Shown here in pieces: positions 55,755 to 64,000 of a DNA stretch of 64,000 nt. A model generated the notes under the pieces. The model saw only the letters and a program-made list of their open reading frames with translations. It was not told the origin of the DNA and did not search any database. Each line of letters opens with the position of its first letter. Position 1 is the first letter of the stretch. Location of the stretch: positions 564,350 to 628,349 of the forward strand of contig NZ_JACHYE010000001.1 in the NCBI RefSeq assembly GCF_014192645.1, given 5' to 3'. This stretch comes from Herbaspirillum sp. Sphag64. Its GTDB lineage: Bacteria > Pseudomonadota > Gammaproteobacteria > Burkholderiales > Burkholderiaceae_D. Made by a program: the position numbers and the translations under genes.

Positions 55755-56054
55755 ATGAAGACTTCTTCCCTGCTCGTCGCTACTCTGTTTTCCGCACTGA
55801 CTCTGCCAGTATTTGCCCAGACCGGCGCTGCTGCGCCAGCGACGACACCAGCTACAACCGCGACAGCGCCTGCTGCAAAGACGGCTGCGCCAAAAGCCGA
55901 ACAGGCGACCAAGCAAAAGACCGTAAAACACGCAGTCAAGAAGGACAAGACTGCAAAAAAAGAAGCAACCGAAAAGACGGACAAGAGCAAGGCTGACGCA
56001 ACCTCAACCAGCAAGCCAGCCGCTGGCGACAGCAAGAGCTCTGCCAGCAAGTAA
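55755..56054 (+). CDS. Asr-like small basic exported protein, copy 3
   Basis: 99 residues; signal peptide as in the other two (SALTLPVFAQTGA), then Ala/Thr/Pro repeats and the richest Lys region of the three (KQKTVKHAVKKDKTAKKEA...KTDKSKAD). AAAGGA before the ATG, 84 bases after copy 2. A perfect terminator follows at 56089-56126, so all three copies probably form one transcript. Basic, disordered and periplasmic by prediction. Confidence 0.75.
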   Translation: MKTSSLLVATLFSALTLPVFAQTGAAAPATTPATTATAPAAKTAAPKAEQATKQKTVKHAVKKDKTAKKEATEKTDKSKADATSTSKPAAGDSKSSASK

Positions 56055-56088
56055 GGTCGACAAGGCATCGTCGATATAAAAAGACGTT

Positions 56089-56126
56089 AAAAAGCGGTTT
56101 GTCAGGACACGGACAAACCGCTTTTT
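56089..56126. terminator. Terminator after the three-copy array, shared with tilS
   Basis: A perfect 15-bp stem AAAAAGCGGTTTGTC (56089-56103) with GACAAACCGCTTTTT (56112-56126) and an 8-base loop. A and T runs on the outer sides make it bidirectional; tilS ends 15 bases away on the other strand. Confidence 0.92.
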
Positions 56127-56140
56127 ACATCGATTTTTCT

Positions 56141-57574
56141 TTAGCCCAGATCAGCTTGCCAGCGCAAGACGATATGCTGTGTTGACGCGTCGACAGCTGC
56201 GCTTTGCGCATGGCAATCCATACCAATTCCGGCAGCGTAGAGCAACTGTTCACCGGCAAAGATGATCGGTAAATAGGGGCGCTCCCAGGCGGGAATATCG
56301 AGCGATTGATAATGGTATTTCAAACTCTTGGCCGGACGATTGGCTGCCAATTTGAGACGCTCGCCACCGCTGCGCAATGTCAACGTCAGGCGCTGTTCAC
56401 GCAGCCATTGCGGAGGCAATCCAAGCTCCGCTGTGTCAAACACTAAGCTGCCCGCAAAGCGCGGAAAATGCAGACTACGCTCGCCCTTCCAGATAAACGA
56501 CTGAGGTGCGGAATCAGCGTCAAACGCAGGGTGCCGTGGCGTCAGAAATACCCGCTCACGATAACGCCGGATATGACAGTCAGGATGGGTCACGCACAAT
56601 TGTGCATCTTCCTTGGCTTCCAGCAGTTGGGTACGTAATTCAGCCAGCCAGGCAGCGGATGGCATACGCAGGCCGCGTAAGGCAAACCAGTATCGCAACA
56701 GATTATCGAGCCGGTCCTGATCAAGACGACGCAATGCCGGCAAGCTCAAATATTCGCCATCCAGACATCCCGCCAGATCCTGCGCGGCCAGACCGGTGAG
56801 CAAACGCTGCGCGGCCTGGGCATGACTGGCAGCACGTGCAAAACGCTGTTGAAATCCGGGGAAGAACTCGCTCAGCGCCGGCATCACATGGCGCCGCAAA
56901 GCGTTGCGCGCATAACGGGTGTCGTGGTTGGACTCGTCTTCCACGAAGCGGATTTCACAGTCACGCGCATGCGCTTCCAACGCCGTACGCGAAACATCGA
57001 GCAGAGGTCGCGCCAGTAACAGATTGGCATTATCCAGCAGGCTCGCTGCCGCATTGGCGCTATCCATTCCCGACATCCCAGCCACACCGGAGCCGCGCAG
57101 TAATTGCAGCAACACCGTCTCCGCCTGATCGTCCAGATGATGCGCGGTCAGCAGCAAGCGTACATCGTGCTGCTGACACAGTTGCCCGAGTGCACGGTAA
57201 CGTCCGATACGGGCCGCTTCCTCCACGCCACTTTTGTTGCTGGAATCAAGCGCGATATTGCATGTGTCGAATACCACTTCAAGCTGCGCGCACTGATCGC
57301 GACAATGCGCTTGCCATTGATCGGCATTGGCACTCAAACCATGGTGAATGTGGAAGGCCAACAAGGCGACACCATGGTCGCGGGCAAACTGATGCGCAAG
57401 GTGCAGCAGCACTGCCGAATCGAGACCGCCGCTGTAGGCAATCGCTATCCGCGGAAAGCGTGCTGCGAAATCAACGCCTGTAGTTGCATCAAAATCTGCC
57501 TGCAATGGCTTCAAAGCCTGCAATACCTGGCTTAATTGTGCTGGAAGAGAGTCGGAAGGCTTGGACGAGGACAT
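56141..57574 (-). CDS. tilS: tRNA(Ile)-lysidine synthase
   Basis: 477 residues. It attaches lysine to C34 of the tRNA that reads AUA. The ATP-pyrophosphatase loop is SGGLDSAV in RIAIAYSGGLDSAVLLHL, followed by FHIHHGLSANADQW, LLTAHHLDDQAETVLLQLLRGSGVAGMSGM and the C-terminal TilS domains (SGGERLKLAANRPAKSLKYHYQSLDIPAWER). ATG 57574 has GGGA upstream; the frame continues 25 codons further without signal. It lies downstream of accA on the same strand, 120 bases apart. Confidence 0.95.
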   Translation of the reverse strand: MSSSKPSDSLPAQLSQVLQALKPLQADFDATTGVDFAARFPRIAIAYSGGLDSAVLLHLAHQFARDHGVALLAFHIHHGLSANADQWQAHCRDQCAQLEVVFDTCNIALDSSNKSGVEEAARIGRYRALGQLCQQHDVRLLLTAHHLDDQAETVLLQLLRGSGVAGMSGMDSANAAASLLDNANLLLARPLLDVSRTALEAHARDCEIRFVEDESNHDTRYARNALRRHVMPALSEFFPGFQQRFARAASHAQAAQRLLTGLAAQDLAGCLDGEYLSLPALRRLDQDRLDNLLRYWFALRGLRMPSAAWLAELRTQLLEAKEDAQLCVTHPDCHIRRYRERVFLTPRHPAFDADSAPQSFIWKGERSLHFPRFAGSLVFDTAELGLPPQWLREQRLTLTLRSGGERLKLAANRPAKSLKYHYQSLDIPAWERPYLPIIFAGEQLLYAAGIGMDCHAQSAAVDASTQHIVLRWQADLG

Positions 57575-57694
57575 GCTTGTTTCCCAGCAGGCGAACGCTG
57601 ACTGGTCAGTTCTACCTGCAGCTGAATATGACAACGGCGCCGTCGTCACTTGCGTTATCGAACGGCGCCGCCAATGCTTGTTGCAAGCGAGGGT

Positions 57695-58675
57695 TTACTC
57701 TTGCGGACTGATTTCCTTGAACTTGCCGTAGCTCATCAACTTCTCGTGACGTGCGGCCAGCAGATCCTTGGTCTTCACACCCTGGAACTGACGCAACGTA
57801 TCGGCCAGCGCGCGCTTGAGCAATGATGCCATTTGCTTCGGATCACGATGCGCGCCACCGAGTGGTTCGCTGACGATTTTGTCGATCAAGCCCATGGCCT
57901 TGAGACGATGTGCCGTCAAGCCGAGCGCTTCAGCCGCATCGGAAGCACGATCTGCAGTCTTCCACAGAATCGATGCGCAGCCCTCTGGCGAAATCACGGA
58001 ATAAGTCGCATATTGCAACATCAGCACCGAATCACCGACGGCAATCGCCAGCGCGCCGCCGGAGCCACCTTCACCGATGATGGTAGCGATCAGAGGCACT
58101 TTCAGTTCGGCCATCACATACAGGTTGTGACCAATGGCTTCGGACTGGCCGCGCTCTTCCGCATCAATCCCTGGGAATGCACCCGGTGTATCGACGAAAG
58201 TGAAGATTGGCAGATTGAATTTTTCTGCAACCTTCATCAGGCGCATCGCCTTGCGATAGCCTTCTGGCTTTGGCATACCAAAGTTGCGCATGGCACGCTC
58301 CTTGGTGTCACGGCCCTTTTGATGACCGATGACCATGCAGGCCTGGCCATTGAAACGTGCCAGACCGCCGACGATCGACAGATCATCTGCGTAGGTGCGG
58401 TCACCATGCAGCTCATGGAAGTCAGTGAAGATTTCATTGACATAGTCCATCGTGTAAGGACGCTGCGGATGACGGGCGATCTGTGAGACTTGCCACGGCG
58501 TCAGCTTGGCGTAGATATCCTTGGTCAGCTGCTGGCTTTTCTTTACCAGGCGCTCGATCTCTTCCGAGATGTCGACGGCCGAATCGTCTTGCACAAAGCG
58601 CAACTCTTCGATTTTGGCGTCGAGCTCGGCGATGGCCTGCTCAAAACCCAGAAATGTAGTTGTCGACTTGCTCAT
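57695..58675 (-). CDS. accA: Acetyl-CoA carboxylase carboxyltransferase, alpha subunit
   Basis: 326 residues, normal length. With AccD it transfers carboxyl from biotin to acetyl-CoA, the first step of fatty-acid synthesis. Typical parts are [71 protein letters not shown] and [47 protein letters not shown] before the ATG. It belongs to the cysS-alkA-accA-tilS run, an order common in beta-proteobacteria. Confidence 0.97.
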   Translation of the reverse strand: MSKSTTTFLGFEQAIAELDAKIEELRFVQDDSAVDISEEIERLVKKSQQLTKDIYAKLTPWQVSQIARHPQRPYTMDYVNEIFTDFHELHGDRTYADDLSIVGGLARFNGQACMVIGHQKGRDTKERAMRNFGMPKPEGYRKAMRLMKVAEKFNLPIFTFVDTPGAFPGIDAEERGQSEAIGHNLYVMAELKVPLIATIIGEGGSGGALAIAVGDSVLMLQYATYSVISPEGCASILWKTADRASDAAEALGLTAHRLKAMGLIDKIVSEPLGGAHRDPKQMASLLKRALADTLRQFQGVKTKDLLAARHEKLMSYGKFKEISPQE

Positions 58676-58766
58676 CGTATTCCTTTTCTAGAACTCATTT
58701 TCATACACAGGCGGCAGTATAACAGCCCCGTGTGCCCGCGCTAAGCCTGTCGCCTGATAACCGATA

Positions 58767-59408
58767 TCAAGACTGGGCATCCAGACTACGCCACAAATAC
58801 CAGGTGGCAACAGTACGCCACGGCTCCCAATTGGCGGCGACTTCACGCACGTCGCTGCGCGATACCGGCTCGCCTGAAAAATAGCTGTTACTGATGCCCT
58901 CGAGTAATCCCGGATCATCCAGTGGCAGGATATTGGGTCGGAGCAGATTAAATATCAAAAACATCTCCGCTGTCCAGCGACCGATTCCGCGGATCTGCAA
59001 CATCTCGGCAATGACGTCTTCGTCGTTCATTTCCGCCCATTTATCGGGATGTACCGTCTTTGCCTTGAAATGTTTGGCCAGATCCAGCAAATATTCCGCC
59101 TTACGCTTGGACAAGCCACATGCGCTCAGCTGCTCTGGTCCCACCTTGAGCACTTGAGCAGGCGTGCACTTGGTACAGACTTCAAGGAAGCGTTGCCATT
59201 GCGCCTGCGCCGACTTCACCGAAATTTGCTGACCAATGATCGAGCGTGCCAGGGTCGTGAAAGCGTCACCGCGACCGGTCAATTGCAGATCACCGAATTG
59301 AGGAATCAGCTTGCGCATGATGCGATCACGTTTCATCAGCTCGACTTTGGCCTGTTCCCAGTAAGCAGGTACGCTGATGGGCGTCTCAGCTTGAGTATCT
59401 TTGATCAT
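58767..59408 (-). CDS. DNA-3-methyladenine glycosylase II-like protein
   Basis: 213 residues. An HhH-GPD base-excision glycosylase in the AlkA branch, removing alkylated purines. The helix-hairpin-helix is LQIRGIGRWTAEMFLIF and the catalytic Asp follows in ILPLDDPGL. SIIGQQISVKSAQAQW marks the helical core. It lacks the N-terminal beta domain of E. coli AlkA, as usual in short forms. Two starts are possible: ATG 59429 would overlap cysS by 16 bases but has no ribosome site; ATG 59408 has GAGG nine bases upstream and is chosen. Confidence 0.9.
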   Translation of the reverse strand: MIKDTQAETPISVPAYWEQAKVELMKRDRIMRKLIPQFGDLQLTGRGDAFTTLARSIIGQQISVKSAQAQWQRFLEVCTKCTPAQVLKVGPEQLSACGLSKRKAEYLLDLAKHFKAKTVHPDKWAEMNDEDVIAEMLQIRGIGRWTAEMFLIFNLLRPNILPLDDPGLLEGISNSYFSGEPVSRSDVREVAANWEPWRTVATWYLWRSLDAQS

Positions 59409-59413
59409 GCCTG

Positions 59414-60814
59414 TCAGCCTCGCCGCCATTCGGTCAAGCCACCGGGTTTATCTTCAAGAATCACGCCAGCAGCAGCAAGTTGCGCACGAATTTGATCCGC
59501 TTCTGCAAAATTTCTTGCCTGTTTAGCCGCCACACGTGCCGCAATGCGGGCTGTGATTTCCGCCTCATCCAGAACCTGCTCACCAGCACCAACTGCCGTC
59601 TTGAGGAAGCTCTCTGCTGGCCGTTCCAACAGACCCAGCACCGCGCCCAACGCCTTCAGCTGGCGTGCCTGCTGCGGCGACTTGCTCTTGTTGAGTTCAT
59701 TGGCCAGATCAAACAATACCGACAAGGCAACTGGCGTATTGAAGTCATCATTCATTGCCTCAACAAACCGCTGCGCATGTACTTCGTCCTGATCTACGAC
59801 AAACTCGGTTTCATCAAGCACCACATCCTTGAGCGCCGTGTACAGACGGGTCAGCGCCTGACGTGCATCATCGAGGTGGGCATCAGAGTAATTGAGCGGG
59901 CTGCGATAGTGAGCGCGCAGGATGAAAAAACGCACCACTTCCGCATCGTATTTTTTCAGGACATCACGAATGGTGAAAAAATTACCGAGCGACTTCGACA
60001 TCTTTTCATTGTCGACACGCACAAAGCCATTGTGCATCCAGTAATTCACGAAGCCATGCTGATGCGCTCCCTCTGACTGCGCGATCTCGTTTTCGTGGTG
60101 CGGAAACTGCAGGTCTTGACCACCGCCGTGAATGTCGAAATGTTCGCCCAGCAAGTCACAGGACATCGCCGAGCATTCGATATGCCAGCCCGGGCGTCCC
60201 TTGCCCCAGGGAGAATCCCATTTGACTTCGGCAGGCTCGGTTTCCTTGGCCGCCTTCCACAAAACAAAGTCCAGCGGATCACGCTTGCCGGTGTTGACAT
60301 CAACACGCTCTCCGGCACGCAAGTCGTCGAGTGTTTTACCCGACAACTTGCCGTAACCGGCAAAATCCCGGACCGAATAATTCACGTCACCATCGCTGCC
60401 CTGATAGGCCAGACCGTTGTGCTGCAACTTCTGAATCAGATTCAGCATCTGCGGCACGTAGGCAGTCGCACGCGGTTCATGATCAGGACGTTGCACGCCA
60501 AGCGCTGCCGCATCTTCGTTCATGGCATCGATAAAGCGCTGTGTGAGCTGACCGATGGTTTCCCCGTTCTCCAGTGCGCGACGAATGATTTTGTCATCGA
60601 TATCGGTGATATTACGGACATAAGTCACGTCCAGTCCGCTGGCACGCAGCCAGCGTTGCACCATGTCGAATACCACCATCACGCGGGCGTGGCCCAGATG
60701 GCAATAGTCATAAACGGTCATGCCGCATACGTAGAGACGGACCTTGCCTGCCTCGATAGGGGTAAAGGTCTGCTTATCACGCGCCAGCGTGTTGTAGATT
60801 TTGAGATTGCTCAT
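59414..60814 (-). CDS. cysS: Cysteinyl-tRNA synthetase
   Basis: 466 residues, class Ia synthetase charging tRNA-Cys. The HIGH-type motif is [13 protein letters not shown], the KMSKS loop is [13 protein letters not shown], and the zinc ligands include [18 protein letters not shown] and HHENE. The C-terminal anticodon part contains [15 protein letters not shown] and [23 protein letters not shown]. First gene of the run toward alkA, accA and tilS; the promoter should be in the 246 bases shared with the divergent TPR gene. Confidence 0.97.
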   Translation of the reverse strand: MSNLKIYNTLARDKQTFTPIEAGKVRLYVCGMTVYDYCHLGHARVMVVFDMVQRWLRASGLDVTYVRNITDIDDKIIRRALENGETIGQLTQRFIDAMNEDAAALGVQRPDHEPRATAYVPQMLNLIQKLQHNGLAYQGSDGDVNYSVRDFAGYGKLSGKTLDDLRAGERVDVNTGKRDPLDFVLWKAAKETEPAEVKWDSPWGKGRPGWHIECSAMSCDLLGEHFDIHGGGQDLQFPHHENEIAQSEGAHQHGFVNYWMHNGFVRVDNEKMSKSLGNFFTIRDVLKKYDAEVVRFFILRAHYRSPLNYSDAHLDDARQALTRLYTALKDVVLDETEFVVDQDEVHAQRFVEAMNDDFNTPVALSVLFDLANELNKSKSPQQARQLKALGAVLGLLERPAESFLKTAVGAGEQVLDEAEITARIAARVAAKQARNFAEADQIRAQLAAAGVILEDKPGGLTEWRRG

Positions 60815-61060
60815 GGACGGGAAATTGGTTCAGGCAAAAATTGGGTGAATTGTTCGAGTTGTTTCAACGGTGAATACGCGATATCGGCCAGCCTGCACAG
60901 TGATCAGACACCGTTGCGAATAAACGCTTCACGGTGCGCAGAGCCAATGTTCAGCCGACTTTTTCTCTAGCGACGACAACATGAATACAACACGATTGCC
61001 AAAACCCTTTTTATAGTGCTTTTTTGATAAAATGCGTCTTTTCGTTCGAGTATAGCATTG

Positions 61061-62311
61061 ATGAAAACCATGCCTCTTGCCTCTCCGCACACTTATCGCA
61101 ATGCTTTGCGTGGCATTTTAGGCAAGACCGTTATTCTAGCTGGCTTGATCGCAGCAATCTACCCGGCACAAGCCAGCGAGATGTCTGAAATCAACAAGCT
61201 GATGCGTAATGGACAATATGCAGACGCCTTGGTGAAGACCGATGCCGTACTGGCAAAACATCCGCGCGACGCCCAACTGCGTTTCTACAAGGGGCTGATC
61301 CTGGCAGAGCAGAACAAGTCTGCGGAAGCGATTGCCGTGTTCAGCAAATTGACTGAAGACTTCCCTGATCTGCCCGAACCGTATAACAACCTGGCGGTGC
61401 TGTATGCAGCCAATGGTCAATATGACAAGGCACGTGCTGCCCTGGATATGGCCATGCGCACCAATCCAACCTATGCCACGGCGCTGGAAAACCTGGGCGA
61501 TGTCTATGCCAAGCTGGCCAGCCAGGCGTACGACAAGGCGCTGCAGATTGATCCCGCCAACAACGTACCCGCACCCAAGCTGACGCTGGTGCGCACACTC
61601 AATGGCAATTTGACGGGTGGCACCATTCCGAAACTGGCGAGCGCCAACACCAGCGTCAAGGCAACATCTGCCCCAGCCGATACGCCAGTCACGCCGACGA
61701 CTCCCCCTGCCCCACCTGTGATCGCACAGCCTGAGGCAAAACCGGAGCCGAAGGTCGATGCCAGGACGGCTGAAAAGGCTGCACAAGCGGCCGCGCAACT
61801 GGCTGCAAAGCAAGCTGCTGACAAGGCAGCAGAAAAAGCGGCTCAGCTCGCTGCGGAAAAGCAGGCCAAGGCTGACAAGGCTGCTGAAAAAGCTGCCCGT
61901 GCTGCAGAGAAGGAAGCCAAAGACGCCAAACTGGCCGCTGAAAAGCAAGCCGACAGTGCACGTACAGACAAGGACAAGACTGCCGTACTTAATACTGTCT
62001 ACAGCTGGGCCAAGGCATGGAGCGACATGGATGTCAAAAATTACCTGGCATCCTATGGCAACGACTTCACCCCTCCCAAGGGACAAACCCGCAAGCAATG
62101 GTCTGACGAACGTCGCGATCGCATCGAGGAAAAAGGCCACATCAACGTCAAGGTGGAATCACCTCAGGTCACGTTCAAGAACGACACCGCGACTGTACGC
62201 TTCCGTCAGATATATAATTCGAACCGCCTGACGGTTGACAGTCGCAAGACACTCATCCTGACCAAACAAGGCAATAAATGGTTGATCAAACAGGAGCGCT
62301 CGGGAGGGTAA
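61061..62311 (+). CDS. TPR protein with C-terminal Cds6-type domain
   Basis: 416 residues. A signal peptide or anchor at about residues 20-39 (TVILAGLIAAIYPAQA) leads to three to four TPR units (about 42-175). Next is a long Lys/Ala coiled coil (EKAAQAAAQLAAKQAADKAA..., about 225-300), then a small NTF2-like end domain (VYSWAKAWSDMDVKNYLASYGNDFTPPKGQTRKQWSDER...KWLIKQERS). The last domain recurs in the next gene, the L,D-transpeptidase. Envelope role expected. The stop overlaps the next start (TAATG). ATG 61061 is used; 61070 is an alternative. Confidence 0.85.
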   Translation: MKTMPLASPHTYRNALRGILGKTVILAGLIAAIYPAQASEMSEINKLMRNGQYADALVKTDAVLAKHPRDAQLRFYKGLILAEQNKSAEAIAVFSKLTEDFPDLPEPYNNLAVLYAANGQYDKARAALDMAMRTNPTYATALENLGDVYAKLASQAYDKALQIDPANNVPAPKLTLVRTLNGNLTGGTIPKLASANTSVKATSAPADTPVTPTTPPAPPVIAQPEAKPEPKVDARTAEKAAQAAAQLAAKQAADKAAEKAAQLAAEKQAKADKAAEKAARAAEKEAKDAKLAAEKQADSARTDKDKTAVLNTVYSWAKAWSDMDVKNYLASYGNDFTPPKGQTRKQWSDERRDRIEEKGHINVKVESPQVTFKNDTATVRFRQIYNSNRLTVDSRKTLILTKQGNKWLIKQERSGG

Positions 62312-63564
62312 TGGTTCGTTTCGCCGCATATCAAGGCAAGTTCGCGTCCTTGCCGCTCGTTTTTGCCCGACTGCTTTTGAGCACAGCCATGGCTGTGCCA
62401 GCAGCGCTGGCATTAGCTTCGTCGTCATCGATTCCACCGCAGTCAACTCCCGCGGAACTGCGCAAGCCGGACCCGGAAGCCCTGCTGATCGAAATCTACA
62501 AGGATCTGGGCAGCAATCGCCTGCAGGAGGCGCAATCCAAGGCTGATGCGCTGGTTGCAGCTTACCCGAACTTCCGTCTGGGGCAACTGGTACGAGGCGA
62601 TCTGCTGCTCATGCACGCGCGCCCTGTAACCAGCTTCGGACAAATCAATGATGCGCCAGCCGCCAAACTCAAGGATTTGCGTGCTGAAGCGATGGTGCGT
62701 CTGCATTCACTGCAAGAGCGCCCCAACCCTGATCTGATCCCGCAGCCTGTGCTGCAGGTGAGCGAAGATCAAAAAAATGTTCTGGTCGTCGATACCACCC
62801 GTGCCCGCATGTATGTCTACGAAAATCAGGGTGGGCAGCTCAAGCTGATGACGGATTACTATATTTCGCACGGTCGCTTCGGTGTCAACAAGTCACGCGA
62901 AGGCGATCAGCGCACACCGATTGGCGTGTATTACGTCAACGCTCGTATTCCCGGCCCCAAGTTGCCTGACTTCTACGGCACTGGCGCATTGCCATTAAAC
63001 TATCCGAATGAATGGGATAAGCGCAATGGTCGCAGCGGTTCTGGCATCTGGCTGCACGGTACGCCGTCGGACAACTTCAGCCGGCCGCCTTTATCCTCTG
63101 ACGGTTGCGTGGTGCTGGCCAATCCCGATCTGCAGACACTGTATTCAACAGCTGAAGTCGGCAAAACGGTAGTCGTGATCAGCGAAAACATCAAGTTCAT
63201 CGACAAGGATCAATGGAGCAAGGAACGCGACGCAGGCAATCAGTTGATGCAACAATGGCAACAGGATATGGAAGCCCCCGATGCCGACAAGGTACTGACC
63301 AACTACTCCTCGAACTTCCGCTCGGCAGTCGGTGAAAGCCTGAGTACCTGGTTCAATCGTCAGCAAAAAGGACTCAATGGCGCCCGACCAAGTATCAAGT
63401 TACGCGACCTGAGTCTGTTTCGCTATCCCGGTGCGGAAGACACGATTGTGAGTACCTTTGTGCAGGAAACCTCAATCGGCAAGAACAAGAATGTGGTACG
63501 CAAGCGCCAATACTGGCAGCGAGAAGGTGCGCAATGGAAAATCGTCTACGAAGGCAATGCCTGA
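62311..63564 (+). CDS. L,D-transpeptidase with Cds6-type C-terminal domain
   Basis: 417 residues. A YkuD-fold periplasmic enzyme that links or trims peptidoglycan peptides. A signal peptide (about residues 12-36) is followed by a helical part, then the catalytic domain: VLVVDTTRARMYVYENQGG, DQRTPIGVYYV, and the active site HGTPSDNFSRPPLSSDGCVVL. The catalytic Cys lies in SDGC rather than the common SHGC, as in the DpaA/YafK-like branch. The end repeats the NTF2-like domain of the preceding protein (MQQWQQDMEAPDADKVLTNYSSNF...WKIVYEG). GGGAGGG overlaps the previous stop, so the two genes are translationally coupled. Confidence 0.9.
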   Translation: MVRFAAYQGKFASLPLVFARLLLSTAMAVPAALALASSSSIPPQSTPAELRKPDPEALLIEIYKDLGSNRLQEAQSKADALVAAYPNFRLGQLVRGDLLLMHARPVTSFGQINDAPAAKLKDLRAEAMVRLHSLQERPNPDLIPQPVLQVSEDQKNVLVVDTTRARMYVYENQGGQLKLMTDYYISHGRFGVNKSREGDQRTPIGVYYVNARIPGPKLPDFYGTGALPLNYPNEWDKRNGRSGSGIWLHGTPSDNFSRPPLSSDGCVVLANPDLQTLYSTAEVGKTVVVISENIKFIDKDQWSKERDAGNQLMQQWQQDMEAPDADKVLTNYSSNFRSAVGESLSTWFNRQQKGLNGARPSIKLRDLSLFRYPGAEDTIVSTFVQETSIGKNKNVVRKRQYWQREGAQWKIVYEGNA

Positions 63565-63676
63565 GGGGCCGATTTCAGCTTCGCGTCTCCGTGCCGCCTT
63601 CTTAGTACCGTTTTTATAGTTACGACCAGCCTATTTAAAGGCATTACTCACCCCGTCCGTTCAGCAAGGAAAAATC

Positions 63677-64000
63677 ATGCTTGATGCATTCTTCTCTCGT
63701 CGTACATTACTCCGGTGCATCGCGGCCCTGTCGCTCTCAGGGGCAGCATTGCTGGCTCATGCGCAGTCGGCACCGCGTGTGCTGCTCAAGACCACCGCTG
63801 GTGATATCGTGCTGGAACTCAATGCTGACAAGGCACCGATTTCCGTTGCCAACTTCCTGGACTACGTCAAAAGCGGTCAATACAACGGTACCATCTTCCA
63901 TCGCGTCATCAATGGCTTCATGATTCAGGGTGGCGGCTTTGACAAGGATATGCACGAGAAGGCGACGCGCGCGCCAATTCGTAACGAGGCCAGCAACGGT
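63677..64000 (+). CDS. Periplasmic cyclophilin-type peptidyl-prolyl isomerase (cut by window edge)
   Basis: The first 108 residues are present. A signal peptide ([24 protein letters not shown], possibly recognised by Tat because of the Arg pair) leads into a cyclophilin domain: [59 protein letters not shown] and MIQGGG are diagnostic. It speeds proline isomerisation during protein folding outside the membrane, as PpiA does. AAGGA lies seven bases before the ATG. The sequence ends at the window border in NEASNG, where the family core continues. Confidence 0.93.
   Translation, partial: MLDAFFSRRTLLRCIAALSLSGAALLAHAQSAPRVLLKTTAGDIVLELNADKAPISVANFLDYVKSGQYNGTIFHRVINGFMIQGGGFDKDMHEKATRAPIRNEASNG

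Noticed and set aside
61136-62140. Long minus-strand frame inside the TPR gene
   Set aside because: Antisense of the TPR and Lys/Ala coiled-coil coding sequence; no ribosome site and implausible composition.

Overview
The window is a stretch of ordinary chromosome from a beta-proteobacterium, most likely order Burkholderiales, family Oxalobacteraceae (Herminiimonas/Herbaspirillum type). The basis is the soluble NAD-linked formate dehydrogenase in the order fdsG-B-A-fdhD-fdsD, a 1004-residue RNase E with a beta-proteobacterial C-terminal tail, the rluC/HAD/Rieske/sppA cluster divergent from rne, a DUF3579 gene, and moderate G+C. The genus is a judgement from remembered family resemblance and was not computed. 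There is no rRNA, insertion sequence, prophage or CRISPR array. One tRNA gene, tRNA-Leu(CAA), is present.

Layout. 1-7 kb, mostly minus strand: a lipoprotein cut by the left edge, a small exported Pro/Tyr-rich protein, fumC, a DUF3579 gene, a CobD/CbiB-family membrane protein, a CoA-type Nudix hydrolase, and the ribosomal/tRNA-modification operon rpsP-rimM-trmD-rplS with promoter and terminator. 7-12 kb: a TM2-like membrane protein, then etfB-etfA and a large acyl-CoA dehydrogenase (the fatty-acid oxidation electron chain) with a palindromic operator in front of etfB, plus a TIM-barrel epimerase-like gene. 12.7-22 kb: the formate module, in which an oxalate/formate-type MFS carrier lies upstream of fdsGBA-fdhD-fdsD and a ModE-like regulator is divergent. 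22-30 kb: accessory genes, including a surface-adhesin-E-like protein, an APC permease with an extra cytosolic domain, tRNA-Leu, a Tat-exported alpha/beta hydrolase, an alginate-lyase-like protein, and a three-lipoprotein operon (CsgG-like, DUF4810, DUF799). 30-36 kb: ppx behind a convincing Pho box, an RsmI-like methyltransferase, and the sppA/Rieske/HAD/rluC operon. 36-44 kb: rne with a long leader, then moaA-mobA-moeA and a coniferyl-type aldehyde dehydrogenase. 44-54 kb: rmuC, a chemoreceptor, an MHS-type transporter containing a hexanucleotide repeat, a truncated haemoglobin, an FtsX-type permease, a zinc alcohol dehydrogenase and an LprI-like protein. 54-64 kb: a LysE exporter, a tandem family of three small basic exported proteins, tilS, accA, an AlkA-like glycosylase, cysS, a TPR protein overlapping an L,D-transpeptidase with which it shares a C-terminal domain, and a periplasmic cyclophilin cut by the right edge.

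How the genes work together. FdsGBAD oxidises formate to CO2 with NAD+. FdhD sulfurates its molybdenum cofactor, moaA/mobA/moeA 20 kb away help build that cofactor, and the OFA carrier probably supplies formate or oxalate. EtfAB passes electrons from the acyl-CoA dehydrogenase to the quinone pool. The most useful new-looking observations are the Pho box promoter of ppx, the three-copy Asr-like periplasmic protein array, the near-perfect palindrome at the etfB start site, the TPR/transpeptidase pair with a shared domain, and an orphan terminator that may mark a small RNA. I did not find a clearly unprecedented defence or mobile system.
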